A DNA stretch of 64,000 nt from Isoetes taiwanensis (taxonomy: Eukaryota > Streptophyta > Lycopodiopsida > Isoetales > Isoetaceae), in NCBI GenBank assembly GCA_021234155.1, contig JAJEKV010000002.1, positions 19,209,592 to 19,273,591 of the forward strand, written 5' to 3'. Within the stretch, counting starts at the first letter, position 1. Each line of letters begins with the position of its first letter. This document shows, piece after piece, positions 43,547-56,137 of the stretch. The notes under the pieces were generated by a model that ran no database searches, was not told where the DNA came from, and saw only the letters and a list, made by a program, of their open reading frames with translations. A program made the position numbers and the translations under genes.

Positions 43547-46363
43547 TCAAAGATACTTTGGATAGGGAGGAGGGCAGACCAGCGGGTGGAGCTTGAACAT
43601 GATAAATATTTTGTGCTTCTTCGTAGTCGTCGTCGAGATGGAAGGTTCAAAGATTCTCGGCGAGATCAATTTGCCAGTTTCCAAATCCATAGTGGCATTG
43701 AGATGTCCATCTGTAATGACAAGTTGGTCCGTGGCCCAGTAATGAATACTCTTAGCCTGGCGGAGAAAAGGTCTACCAACCAGCATTTCATAATCACCTG
43801 GATCTTCTCCAGCTTTCCAAACGCCAAATTCCAAGGGGAATTTGAGATCTCCAATACTGATATGGAGAAGAGGAGTGACACCTTGGGGGCGCGTGATATG
43901 GTCATTTGCCAACTTGATGTCATAGGGAGCACGGTATAATTGTTTGATGCCCAACTGCTTTCGGAGCTTATCAGTAATAAGATTGACGACACTACCACCA
44001 TCAATTTGAACATGATTGATGTGCTGATTGCCCACCGTGGCATGCACGGTGGGTGTGGAGGTCGCAACAGCTCCAACCAGAACCGTTGGAAGAGGTAACT
44101 GATCTTTGAGAGCCGGACAGAGTTTCAAAATGGTGGCCAGGCTCAAAGGAATCTTGATCTTGGCAAGTTCTTCTTGAAGTTCCAAAGGAACATGAGAAAA
44201 GGGATCAGCAGGATCCAAAGGAGCAGGTGTCTGCGGTAGAGAAGCTGAAACCTCTTTGAGAAGCTCCACCTCGGCAGCAATATTTGGGTACGGCTGAGAG
44301 CGTGTGCTGGTGGAGGCGGATGGCACTTCCTGACGCTGCTGAGCTCTAGTAGTGGCATGAACATTTGCCAGTGTGCGACCTTCCGCAGCCTGCATGAGTT
44401 TAAGAATACTTTGTCTGACTTTGGGCATGACGTGAGGCATGAGTTTGTCAAGATCAGGCGTGAAATGAACTTTTTTATCATCTTCATGAGGGACTGTTTC
44501 CACAGCAAAAGCTGGTTGCATGTCGTGAGGGATGATTGTCAAGGGGCGTGAAGCCCGTGTCTAACGTGAGACCAGGCCAACCCAATTTGACTGCTAAACT
44601 GGAGGGTTGAGAGCTTGATAAATCTCCTCTTAAGCTTGTTGATCCATAGGATTGGAGGTAGATGCAACTTGCTGAGGTCGCTGTTGTTGAGGCGGCCGTG
44701 GGGGCTTCCTCAAAACAGGACGGGGGCCTTGTTTACCATTGGCCACCTATAGTTGATAAGCCGTAAGACGTACTGAAGCTGGTTGATTGGAACCTGGAAG
44801 TTGGACTTGAACTTGAGGAAGTTGAGGACACGCCGTGGTGGTGTGACCCCATTCATGACAATGATAACATTGAGCCTTGGAAGGATCAAATGGAGGACGA
44901 GAGCCTTGTCCTCGTGACTGCGGAGATTGCTGCGTGGGTTGATACTGCTGAGGTTGTTGAGTTTGATATTGCTGAGGCGGATATGACTGTTGTTGTTGAG
45001 GCGTGGTCTGTACTTGAAAAACCATTTTATTTCTGAAGGGTGTAGGATGAGAACGAGTGCATTCTTCCGTTGCGTGATTGCACATATTGCACCTTTTACA
45101 ATGAGGAGGTCCATTGGAGGAGTTGCATTAATTGGCCAGATGGCCCTGATATTTACAAATATGACACCAGATCTGTGATCGTTGAGGATTTGTTTGCTGA
45201 GGCTAGACTGCATTCTGAGGAACCATGACAGGGGGTATGAAAGGGAGTTCCGAGAGAGCAACACCTCGAGAAGAAACATTGACCGAGTGATTGACCAATT
45301 CAATCGCCTGCTCCAGAGACTTTGGACGCAGGTATTCTGTCATCAGTCGAATGGCAGGAGGAAGGCCTTGCAGAAACCAGACGAGAATCTGGCTTTGCGT
45401 GGGGTACTCCTGGAGTTTACTGATGAGAATGTGAAAACGGTCGGCAAAATCACGCGCAGACTCGGTTGGTTGTTGCTGCAGATCATTTAGTTGCTTGAGA
45501 AGTAATTGATCATCGTCCGTGGTACCGTAATGAGACAGAAATGTTGTTTTCATTTCATGCCAGCTTTGCTTCCAGTGGCTTTTGTTGGCCATTAACCACT
45601 GATGAGGGGCGCCTCTGAGTGTGGTCGAAAAGATATAAAATTTGAGTTGTGGTTGCGCATGACCATTCAGAATGCCCAAGGCTTCAAATTCCTCCATGTG
45701 GGCTTGAGCACTCTGATCCAGAGGTTTGCCTTTAGTGTTGCCAAAAGTTGGATAAGTCAGCTTCAAATTATGGGTTGGAGATGACGGCGGAATGGGCGCA
45801 TAGATAGGTGGATTCGGTGGAGGATATGCAGAAGCATAGAGAGGTGGAACAGCCTGGGGCTGAGAACATGGGGGTGGGACTGAAAAACCCGGTGGGCCAG
45901 AGAAAGTAGCTGGTGGGGAAGGACCATGAGAACCCTCCTCAATAGGCTTATGATCAGTGAGTTGGTAAATAGGAAGAGCTTGCTGAAAGGATGGAGAATG
46001 CGGAAATTCATAAACATGGGAAGGGCCAAAGGACACTTGAGGGTAGCCCATCCCAGCCGGAGGTGAAGAAGGTTGTGACGGCTGAGGGGTGTGGCCTGAA
46101 GGGATATGGATATAGGTGCTTTCAGGAGTCTGGAAATAGTGAGGCGTGGGCTAAACAGGGGTATGCTGCGGAGATTGAGGTTGAGAACAATGCCGACACA
46201 CAGGGGTAGGAGGTGCCGACTGAGCTCTAGAGCGGATACTACCACCCTCAATGTCATAAGCAGTATCATACATATCCCAAACAGCCTCGCGTCGTTGATG
46301 GCGCTACAATCGAGCCGCCGTTTGACAAAGAAGTTCCTCAGGAGTGAAACCTCGAGCCGACAT
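43547..46363 (-). pseudogene. gag-protease of element B, broken
   Basis: Starts at ATG 46363 (MSARGFTPEELL). In-frame stops and indels split it into 46051-45203 (gag core, PTESARDFADRFHILI), 45085-44747 (cysteine knuckles CNMCNHATEEC and CYHCHEWGHTTTAC) and 44542-43547 (protease VQIDGGSVVNLIT). Same domain order as in element A. It retains the start codon that A has lost. Confidence 0.82.
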
Positions 46364-46389
46364 GATGGAAAGAAAGGAAAAAGAAAGAT

Positions 46390-46410
46390 CAGACCCGGCA
46401 GTGGCGACAA
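46390..46410 (-). promoter_or_regulatory. primer-binding site region of element B
   Basis: Immediately inside the 5' LTR the sense strand reads TTGTCGCCACTGCCGGGTC, similar in form to the TGGCGCCGTTGCCGGGG-type site (tRNA-Asp) used by Athila/Tat elements. Inferred from pattern. Confidence 0.5.
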
Positions 46411-47008
46411 TGTTTGGGGTCTGGGTTCGGGAACTCCTGCATGACAGCCCTCTGTAAGGACCCGTGGATCAAACAGGAGAATCCGGTAGCTGTGTCACGC
46501 GGGATTTGCAAAGAAACAAGGAAAAAGAGAAAAGGGAGAACAAAAGAGAACAATAAGAGCACAATGATGAGAACAACTCTTTGATGTCAATGAAGATACA
46601 TGAGCTCTCGCAATCGAGAGAAAACAGAAGTGAGACAAGACTCAAAACTCATCTAAAAAATCGAGTGCTAACTCTACTCATATATATAGTACAATGGCCT
46701 TTGGCCCAATATAGACACTGGCTGATTTTGGTGCCGACTCCTGGAAGGAGGCCTGATTTGCAGGAATACTGGCGGTGCCCCTTTAGGTGCCTAAAGTCAA
46801 GCTGACGCTGATGCTGGCAGTGACGGCCCGTCACTTGTCTGAGCGCCTCCTCTTGGTCCCGGTCACGGGCTTTAACTACGTGGTCTGCGGCGGCTTGGTC
46901 TTCTGCGGGGCTTTTGACGACTGACCCGTGCCTGACTGTGGATCCTTGGCCTTGACCTGATCCGTTGTGTGCATGAATAGTCCTGTACCAGGACGTACAG
47001 GACTAACA
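46411..47008 (-). repeat. element B 5' LTR
   Basis: 598 bp, TGTTTGGGG to GGACTAACA on the plus strand, paired with 10028-10626. A TATATATAG box is present near 46680-46688. Confidence 0.87.
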
Positions 47009-48480
47009 ACAGCGGAAGCATAAACAACGTCAGAACTAGCAATAACACATCATACTACCTCGAAGGGTAGCTCATCCACATATCCATAATTACGAAGAAG
47101 GTAAACATATGCCATAAAACATGAGAGCACCTACCCATGGCTCCGACTCATAAGGAGGATGACTGACTGGCTAGGCCTCAAGATAGAGCAGACCGAATCA
47201 TAACAATGGCGGGGCTGGCTATAGACAATGGCTAGGGTTGACCACTCCATCTGCCCCTCCTGTGCATACTTTGCAGAATGAGCTAGATCGGGCTCTGGCA
47301 TGACTCTAGCCTTCCGGATACGCAATCCCATGGCATCACCCATCGGGACTACTCCAGGTTGCATCTCCCCGGTCCGATGAGGCAGGAAGGGTTGCATCTC
47401 CCCTTCCCAGGGTCTGGAGGTTCCACGGGCGGCTAGAGAATCGTGGCAAAACATGATTCGTCCCCAACTTACCTCCCCAAACAAGAGCCAAGCCAACACT
47501 TGCAACTCTTGAGAGGCAGGGCGACACCATTGCCCCAGGAGGTGTCAGACCCATGCCCGGCCCACACGAAGTGACCGACCATAAGCCTAGCCCACTATGG
47601 GATCCCCAGTAGCCACGCTCAGCAGGGATCCTCCCTCCGTATTGCCTCTAGCCCCGTTGTGTGGTGCTGAATCACATCATAGCCCCCATAGCCCGGTGGG
47701 TTCCTATGCACAGGCCGCATAATAATAGGAACTAAAGGGTCTAACTAGGAGCATTACTAAGTAAGGCTACTAGGTCTCTACCCCCCTTCCCAATATAAGA
47801 GGAGCAAACATGATCAACCATCATCACATCTCATCATATCATGGTAATCATCATAAGAACATCTTAACCTAATCATACATAGCTAACTTACAGTTAGGGT
47901 TCATTGATTAGGGTTGAAGATGTTCAACAAAGGTTCGAGGATGGCTCTACTCTAGATACAATATACTGACCCATCTGGAGTGCTAGCTTCCAGATGAACT
48001 ACTAAGAGCACTACTCTACATACCTGTTCCAGAAGCACTTCCTCCCAATCCTGGCATCTCCATGATCTTCAAAGTGTTCGAGGTAGCTCCCACTCCTGCT
48101 GATGCGCTCACCTCTGGGGGCTGACATGCTATGCTGCGCCACAGCAAACGGTTCTCGAGACGGAGTTTCGAGCGCGAAGAAGGTTCCCAGACTGTTGGAG
48201 CCAGAAAAGAGGCCTAGGGTTAGGGTTTAGGCCTTTATAGGTTAGGGTTCACATGTTATGCCACGTGGCTCCAATAGGGTAAGTCCATGTGGCGGGTGCC
48301 CAATAGGTTAAGGTCATGTGGAAAATGGTCTTAACCTAAGGTTGGCTAAGTTATATGAATAACTTAGTCATGCCCCCTAGTGCCACAATCTATGGTATAC
48401 AAGGCTATGAAGATAGACTTGTATAGTGACGGACCTGGAAACATACGTATTTATGGCGTATATTTCCCTGGAACGTCACA
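47009..48480 (-). repeat. chromovirus D LTR, right part
   Basis: Continues the LTR begun at 9852. It follows the C LTR to the end, with more divergence than between the two C LTRs, and ends GAACGTCACA. The first five bases are the ACAGC duplication of element B. With its internal leader on the left and no 3' half, D is a 5' LTR remnant. Confidence 0.8.
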
Positions 48481-49225
48481 GTGTCAGACCTATACCCAGC
48501 CCTTACAGTGACCGACTATAAGTCTAGCACACTATAGGAATCTTGTAGCCACGTTAGGCAAGATCCCACCCTCGTTTCATCATACCCGTTATCTGGTGTT
48601 GAATCACAACATAACATCCACAGCCAAGTGGGTTCTTGTGCATAGGCCGCATTTACTGGGTCTTAAGGATCTTAACTAGAGTCATATCTACTACTAAGAA
48701 GCTTTCAGGTCTCTACCCACCCTTCACCTTAGACACACAAGAGGAACCGAAAGAGAGAATGTAATCATAAGCAAAGTATCCATCCTCATCTTAACGGGAC
48801 ATAATAGAGAAGTTAACCATCCATCTAATCATACGAGGGTTAGCTGAAGCAGGAACTATCTAGAGACTAACCGGTCTCTTGGCTAGAGCTGTTATCACGA
48901 AAGGCTTTCATTCTTCAGATCTGGTTGCAGTGGCTAGTAGCTCCTCCTTCCTCCAACTCTTCCCAAATCAATTAATCTTAGCAAGTTACCCCTGGCCAAT
49001 CGATTTGGGTCAGGTGGCACTTCCTAATTAGCTGATTCTTACTAATTAATACATTAATTAGCCTAATTAGGTTATTTTAACTCGCTAACAATTTAGCATA
49101 GCTAATAAAAGCCCCTTGAAATTGACCCAAGTTATTTCCGAATGACCCATAAGGGTCTCTACTTATACCCTGGTGACATGTCATAATATGTATACGTATA
49201 CCATATAAATACATAGAATGTCACA
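48481..49225 (-). repeat. old, diverged chromovirus-family LTR fragment
   Basis: Begins GTGTCAGACCTATACCCAGC, matching the inner part of the D/C LTR (GTGTCGGACCCATGCTCGGC), and runs in parallel to an end of AGAATGTCACA. It directly abuts the end of D, so D probably inserted into this older LTR. Confidence 0.6.
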
Positions 49226-50280
49226 TTTTGAGAGTTTTTAGCACTCTCCATGACCCTAATGCAGGGGACATTAACAACTTGACTCTTTGCACTAGGTCAA
49301 ATGTCGCGTTGGGAGCGGTGGTCCCAAAAATTTGGAGGGTCTATAAAATTAGTAGATGCCGATAGAATAGGAGGCTCACAGATTAGCGACATTGAAGATG
49401 CGGAATGCACTGTTTTCCATTGTTCGACAAGTAGTTCGAAGGCTACTCGTTTCACAATGAGGTTTGCAATGGAGAGTGCTCTTTGAAAGGTCGACAATTG
49501 AAGAGGCTTCTATTGAATGGTTGTACAAGGTATGCCATATTGGCTTCTTATTGAGGGAATCCGTAGGTACCGTCAATTGGATTTATGACTCGGGTGCCGA
49601 TGACCAAGAGGGTTTACCTCGAATGCCTATAGTCATTGACTTCATTAATGACAACCCTCATGCGCCCCATTCCCTTCATAAAGAGTGGCAAAAAGAAGAG
49701 GCACAAATCTGAGGCTTCTTCTGTGTTCCCAGAAAATGCGAGCACCAAGCATTAAATGCAATCATTTGTTGCTTGACTTTAATTAATTATTAGTGATATT
49801 TTGATATTAATATAATTATTATCTTTATTATTATTTAAAATTATTATGAGTTTCAATGGGTGTCGTCCCATCCCCCCTCTGCCCCTCCTCCTCTTCCCCA
49901 TGGCTTGCCCCTGCCCTCTCCCCTGCCTCTCCTACCTCTCCCTCTCTCCCTCCCCTTTGCCCTCCCCGTGCTCCTTTACCTCCCTCCATCCCTCCCTCCT
50001 TTCCATCTCCCCTTCCTTCCTACCATTCTTTCTCCACCGTCTCCCCATCTTTTCTCGGATTGTTGTTTGTAAATGTTATTGTTGTTTTATTAAAAAAAAA
50101 TTCTATTCAAGCATTTAATTCAATTTTTTTTTTTTTTAATATGAGTTCCATTTTCAGCCTAAGACCCAAAGGTCAGGATTTGACCCACTTTAATTAAATG
50201 CAACTTAATAGAAGATTCACTCCAAATGTAGTCTACAAAGAGATTCTACAGGATGAAATTGCTCCTTAACTCGGTCTCTT
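49226..50280. other. noncoding interval with polypyrimidine tract
   Basis: No gene recognised. 49464-49712 is an open frame of 82 residues with no known similarity. 49740-49850 is AT-rich. 49865-50060 is a long C/T-rich tract whose proline-rich frames are compositional. 50090-50140 has A and T homopolymers. Confidence 0.5.
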
Positions 50281-50289
50281 ATATGAGTA

Positions 50290-50675
50290 ATGATGAATTA
50301 CTGTTGCCAGTTACAGGTTATTGAAGATGAAAGCCATACTCTTCTGAGTTGCCCTGCTTTTGAGATAGTCCGGAATCATTTTTTGACCTTAGCATTCCAT
50401 TCCACACTTCCACAACTTCTCAGAGCACCATCTATGCATGACTTGACATTATACATACTTGAGGTTCTAGATAAATGTCTGCAATTACTGAGCCCCCAGT
50501 AGTCATTATCTCCGCTTGTCTAGTATCATCATTACTGCAAAGGTTTTTCCCTTGAAAAACTTTCGAGGCAGGGGTTTTTTAATCCTAGTAGTAATGATTG
50601 TACTAGCCCATTGTATAGGTCCCATGACCTATTGGTCTCCGTGGACGTTAAAAAATCTATTCTATTCTATTCTTC
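50290..50675 (+). mobile_element. LINE 3' fragment with (TATTC)n tail
   Basis: A short frame with EDESHTLLSCPAFEIVRNHF, the zinc-finger-like tail of LINE reverse transcriptases, stops at 50500. It is followed by a 3' UTR (GACCTATTGGTCTCCGTGGACG) that ends in TCTATTCTATTCTATTC (about 50656-50672). The tail repeat equals that of the LINE at 37801-38673. Confidence 0.6.
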
Positions 50676-53080
50676 AATGTGTAATTTTCAAGATATTAAT
50701 AATAAAAATTCAACTCTAGATTATAATGTTTCCATAATAAAAAACTGTCTTTTTATAACATATGATTCCCAAATTATTAGACATATTCGTATTGAAATAC
50801 GTAGAAAAATGATGGTGGCATCTGGGTTTTGTTAAGAAGCAGTACATGGGTTTTTGTAAGGTCGAGAGGCGGATAAGAGAGCGTGCATGACCTGACATAT
50901 GAAGCGCCATTCTAAATTGGATTGTTGCAGGTGTTCCGGCTGAAACCGAGTGCAGGCTTCCACTATTTCCTTCCTTCCCTTGCGATCTGGAGGGAGGGAT
51001 TTCCAATTTATCATTCCAGATCCGTAGATTGAGCGCCAAGCTTGTCACAGGCATGAGGTTATGCACCGGAATTTGAAGCCTGAGAATTTAAAGCCAGGAA
51101 AAAAGAGCCTATATTTTTCTAGCCTGGGGGCGCCTAGGCAACCAACCACGGGCCCAGTTTCATGCACACAGCCTTAAAAACACCGATGAAGGATCTGCAA
51201 ATGCCTCATCCAGGGCCGATTTAGCCTGTTAGATCTTCCCATCTTTTTTCCTCATGCTGTTTATAGCGTTCAATTCCGACTTGCAACAATCCTATCAATC
51301 TGCTTCAGCATGACTTCTTTATCCTTGGAATACTATTTCAGAGGTAAAGCAAGGCCTTCGACATGATTTCGACCTCATTATAGGTGTTTGTAGAATATGT
51401 ACTCTGGCCCAACAATTTGCACTCAAACCCATTTGCCATCGGATGCTTGCATGGCTTGATTATGGCATTGCTAGCCCAATTTCGACCTTATTCGAATAAT
51501 CTACAAGCTTTCACAGTATCTGCTTTGCTCCGTTTGAGCAAGATTAAGATCTAAGGCTATAATTGCTGGTAGTCTTGATTGTTGAATAAATTCTCTGCCC
51601 GAATCCTTTATGTGTTCTTATAAAAGCTTCTAGCTGTAAGTTAAGCATGTTTCTTCTTTTGTGTCCCTCACCATGTTCTCATAGCTTTATTCATATACAA
51701 AATTGTAGCTCATAAGAAGACCAGTATATCCAGTATGAAATCCAGTAAGAAGACTAGTGTATTGTATTGGTGTGCGCTGTATAGGTGAGCTATGAGCATT
51801 AGATTGGAACTGGGGTTCGATTCCCCAGGCTCGTCCCATATGAGAATGCTTGTGCTGTGTTTGAGTCATATGGAAATGCTTGTGCCGTGTTTGAGTTATG
51901 TCATGCTGTAAGTTATGTATTCATGTGCCGTTGTATTGTATGGATGCCAGTGTGCCTGAATACTATCTTCACCCATGGTATGTGGTCAAGGAGCGCCCCT
52001 TTAAAAGCGGGTCAACAGGGGCCAGTTTGACCCCAGAAAGATTTCGTATGGGCGAACAAGATGTGAACAAAGGGAAATATCCCGTGAATTGTGCCACGAA
52101 TCACGATCCGAGGGCCCATAAAAAATAATACACGTTTTCCTTCTTATGTAATGCAGTTTATAATTTTTGTTCGCGTTCCTGCACCGCAATCTAAAATGGC
52201 AGTAAAGTGACACGTGGAATTTAGATAAGAGGAAGAGCTTCAACAGCTACAGCTGCTTCGCCTATGAATTGGGGATGGCTAGCCATGGCTTTATTTTGGT
52301 TATGCAGCTAGAAATGGTTTGAATCGGGCCGCCAGGCTGGCCTGGGGCTTAGATATATGATTGGCAAGAAAAGGCCCAGCTGAGCTCTAGCTATGGCGTC
52401 GGATTTGGCTTATCTGGTGGTATGGATAAGCAGGCAGAATAGTAGAACCACAAGGCAAAAGGACGCAAATAGCCCGAAACTGTCGATACAGAAGGATTAT
52501 GGTGCTGCATTGTCCGGCCAAAGCCTTTGATTCAAGCTCCAGATCAACAAGACATCAAGAAAGAACTGCTTGTTTGAATAAGCGATGTAGCTAACAGGCG
52601 ATGTTCCTCAGATTCATCCGGCAAACCTAGGTTTAACTTTATGGTATTTTCTAATGTGGTCCTCTTTCTTTATCCTCTACTTTTTTGCTTTGTCTTGATT
52701 CTGATCGATTGTTCTATTTAGACTGTAGAAAGCTTGGCGATTTAGGTATCCTCTTCCAATAACCTAGTGTTTTATTTACAACTCTCTACCTTGAGCCATG
52801 GAAACTATTGCATAAAGCTTGGCTATGGCAGAATCCGGCAGTCACAGCACACGTAAGATTCTTGTTTATTTTAAACCTTTCGCAAAAGTTATGAGCTATG
52901 TCTTCTAGGTTCCAACTAAGGCACTGTACTGGCAGGAAAGATTCTTTGAACGTCCATTATCTTTGCATTGGGTTTGCCAGCTAACTGTAAACAAATCTTG
53001 GAGCATTGGCATAGTTAGTAGGAAGCTGATGTTGGTCTGCCGAAGTTGATGTTGGTCTCCATTGATGGAAGCCATCACTC
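50676..53080. other. interval without recognised genes
   Basis: AT-rich, many stops in all frames. It holds a T-arm-like sequence (51807-51828) and the short tandem duplication at 51837-51898. Nothing else could be supported. Confidence 0.4.
51837..51898. repeat. 31-bp tandem duplication
   Basis: Two adjacent, slightly different copies of CATATGAGAATGCTTGTGCT followed by GTGTTTGAGT. Confidence 0.7.
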
Positions 53081-56000
53081 ATGTTCCATCAACTCAAGGA
53101 CAGCTTGAACAAAATACTTGACATGACAGATTGGGTGTACGAAAACAAACATACGATCCAGTTTAAGGAATACAAAGAAAGTCTAGGCTTAATTCAGTGG
53201 AGGAGGATGCTACCTGAACTGTATCAACATAGCTTAAAGGAAGGTGCTAAGGTATACCAGGGTAATAAAGAGAGGCTAAAACTCGCCAAATGGCTATTTT
53301 TAAGACCTTTACTAAAATTTCGTGGCTAAAGTTTATAAGGGTCATTTCTTAAAAAAAAAGAAAAAATTAGCCATTCCAAAAGGGGAAAATTTTTGGACGT
53401 TTAGGGTTTAGCCAAGATTAACTGCGGCATTGGTGTGCTGAATCGCCTTCCCTGAAGCTGATTAGGCGTGCCCAGATCAATTCAAATAGCCATGTTTAAT
53501 CTATTCAGATACATCTTTTATTTAGGAATCGCCATATTGAAGAACCACGACCATCACTATTGCAGTGTTGAAAAAAACTCCCACCTTTTTTATTATGTTT
53601 GCTATTTCCATTCACTATACAATGTAGTTCGTCTGAATACGAAAGATTGTCAGACCTAACCCCCTGATTAGATATGCACCATCATCATCATCTTTTTATT
53701 GTTGTTGGTACCCACAGATACACGCACATTATCACTCCTCTTTAAATATATCAACTAAAATACGCATGATAACTTGCTTAGTTCAACAGTTGCCGTTTAG
53801 CTACAACCAACAAAGACAAAATCGCCAACATAAGAATTTTCAAATTTTACAAACTTTAATATGTAGCATAATAACAGGGGGTTACTTTTGTATTTTTGTA
53901 CATTTTTTCCTATGGTTTTGCTAAGATTTGATCGCCGTATTTTGAAGACGTACTAATGCGTACTTCTAGAGTGCGCATACGCTCACATTAATCTTTATGA
54001 CATTTTTTAATGGTTACACCTATGATTTTTGAGGATATCTCCAATTGAAGCATGCAAGGCTCGATGAAGGATACTTTAGGGTTAATCGAAGAAGGATACT
54101 TTAGGGTAGCGTTAATCGAAGAGTAGTAAAGGAATGAAAAATGCAGCGCTGCACTTCAGACGAGTTCTTTGGCATTCTGGCCTCCGCCTTTGCCTTTGCA
54201 TCTATGCAGACAAAATCAAGTCGACCGGACACATCTATGCAGCAGCGTCCAAGTCTGACCAAACACATTCAAGCTCTCATGTTACAAAGTGGATTTGCTA
54301 TTCTAGAACCATCTGATACCAGTCTTTGCTCAAAATGATTGCTTGAAGCAGGCGAAAGAAACGAATCCCGCACCAACATGGGCTGCTATTACGTGTCAAG
54401 TTTGTGCCAAAGGAGACGATCCACGAGCTTTGAGGTGTGCACATCGACAGGTACATCTTTGTTGCTATTTGAAGGCATGCTCAACTTCTGATTTTGCCTT
54501 TAGCTATGTTATGTAAGTTATGTAAGTGGCTTAAAGTTTAATTTGTGAAGCGAAGCTATCTCGGTCGAGAGAGCTTACATCCCTTGCTAAAGTAGGTGGT
54601 GAGTATAGCTTCTTATTTCTAGTATAATTCATTTAGTTTCTAAGTTTATCCAAAGTGATGGATATAACGGATCACATCGTCTTTTATATTGTAGGAAGTA
54701 TGGGAGGAAAACTTGAGTCAGCGGTAAGCCTTCAAGTTCTTGAAATTGCCGAAAGTTCACACATGTGGTCTGCGCTTATGCACTTTGCCACGACTATGTG
54801 AAGCTTGATTGTGTTCTTGCAATATTCCACGTGTTTTTACGAGTCGCTGATCAGCCATTGACCTCTGGAATGCATTTGTTCCAGGTCTTTAATAACCTCT
54901 TCACCCGTCATGGAGCCACATTGATGGGTAGGGAGAATGATCGCTTCTTGAAGCAAATAGCTTTCCATCTTTTGCGGCTTGCGGTTTTTACTTAATGAAT
55001 CTATCTGCGAAAAGGCGGTTGTCAGCCAATTCTTGTCCGAGTAAGCATTTACGTCTTCCAAAGTACGAGGTTTTCATAGGATAATGACTAAATATTCATG
55101 TTTTTTTTCATGCGGTGTTCTTTCTATCACTTCCACGGCCAAAGAAGATTATGCGTTATGCAACAATCTCGATTACTATGCTTCCTCGGAGAAAGCTCTC
55201 TTCCGAATCTTGAGCAACGGATGATAGTAGTTAAAAATGCATTACGATTGCGCATAAAGAATTTACATCTTGTTCAAGACTGCATTATCGATGTCCAAAA
55301 ACTTGATGCATTACAACAATTAGCAAAAGCGTGAATCTTTGCCACAAAAACTAAACTCATAGGTTGCACAATTGTTATTGGTAGTTGTTATGGTATGGAT
55401 ACACCGGGTAATTTATGTCTTGATTATGGCAAATCATCTTTGAGCAATGGATAGATTATCTTAATGAGGTGAGCGTGAATGCGATGAGTCAGCGAGGTCT
55501 GCAAAAGAAAACCGACACACTTGAAGGAATTTCAGCTGGCTCATTTAATTTCAGCTGGCTCATTTAATGGAGGTTGAAATTATTTTTGCAAATGATTCAC
55601 TTGGTGTCTGAGATGAATATATGTCTTTCCTTGACCACCTTCTGAGAGATGCAGCGAAAGAAGGGGCTGTAGGAGGGGGAAAGTTCTATGAACTTCCTAT
55701 TCGCATCATAGATGTTGCGTCTAACAATAAAAGTTGCATTGTAGAAGATGTGTATCCAGAGAAAGAACCATTTTCAATAGATGAAAGCATGGGCTATCTT
55801 GGTGTGCCTATCTGGAGTGATATAGCAAGTATATATGAATTCATTGAAGAAGCTGGAGAAGCCTTGAAATATAGGAGAAAATTCAAGATGGAAGAGGTGA
55901 AAATTGATGATCTAAAATCTCATGTCAGGAAGAAATTTTGCCTAAGGAACTTGACTTTTGACAAGAATTTAAGGCTGACGAGTCAGAAGTCCGCTTGCAT

Positions 56001-56137
56001 GCGGTTGCTAAGGCATGCTTCTCACCGCAAAAGTATACGAAGACCTGCCACTTTGCATATCTTACGAGTTGCGTTTGCCTCAAGGCACAAAGGGTGTGGC
56101 TAACTTAAACTGGGACTTTAGTATGTCTGACCTATAA
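53081..56137 (+). pseudogene. exon-like pieces of an unrecognised plus-strand gene
   Basis: Several coding-like pieces share the plus strand. They are 53081-53329 (TDWVYENKHTIQFKEYKESL); 54160-54450 (PAPTWAAITCQVCAKGDDP with spaced Cys/His, faintly PHD-like, ending at a possible donor CGACAG|GTACAT); a possible small exon near 54696-54726 between TTGTAG and GTAAGC; 55130-55230 (AKEDYALCNNLDYYASSEKAL); and 55621-56137, starting FLDHLLRDAAKEGAV and ending in another frame with LPQGTKGVANLNWDFSMSDL before TAA. Stops and frame changes separate them. Whether they form one spliced gene or a decayed one cannot be decided here, and the protein is not recognised. Confidence 0.35.

Larger units (their letters stand above)
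10028..47008 (-). mobile_element. gypsy LTR element B (Athila/Tat-like), carrying nested insertions
   Basis: Bounded by LTRs 10028-10626 (3') and 46411-47008 (5') and by a perfect TSD, ACAGC (10023-10027 and 47009-47013). The uninterrupted target is visible in the C LTR. Sense order: 5' LTR, tRNA-Asp-like primer site, gag-protease (46363-43547), RT-RNase H-integrase (about 43050-40095), antisense cysteine-rich ORF (39703-39963), long sense ORF (39156 to 10640, interrupted), polypurine tract, 3' LTR. Contained insertions: LINE (37801-38673), MITE (41715-42034), MITE (11432-36080) and, within that, element A. Without A it is about 12.9 kb. No chromodomain; the RT active site FQDDFSAYS and the GPY/F-type integrase end fit the Ogre/Tat/Athila group (established family traits). 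Confidence 0.85.

Noticed and set aside
49856-50197. Proline/serine-rich open frames in all three plus frames
   Set aside because: Produced by a polypyrimidine tract; open in several frames at once and without domain structure.
51770-51842. tRNA gene or tRNA-derived SINE
   Set aside because: TGGGGTTCGATTCCCCA is a perfect T-arm/box B match, but no acceptor-stem partner, D-arm or good box A is found upstream.
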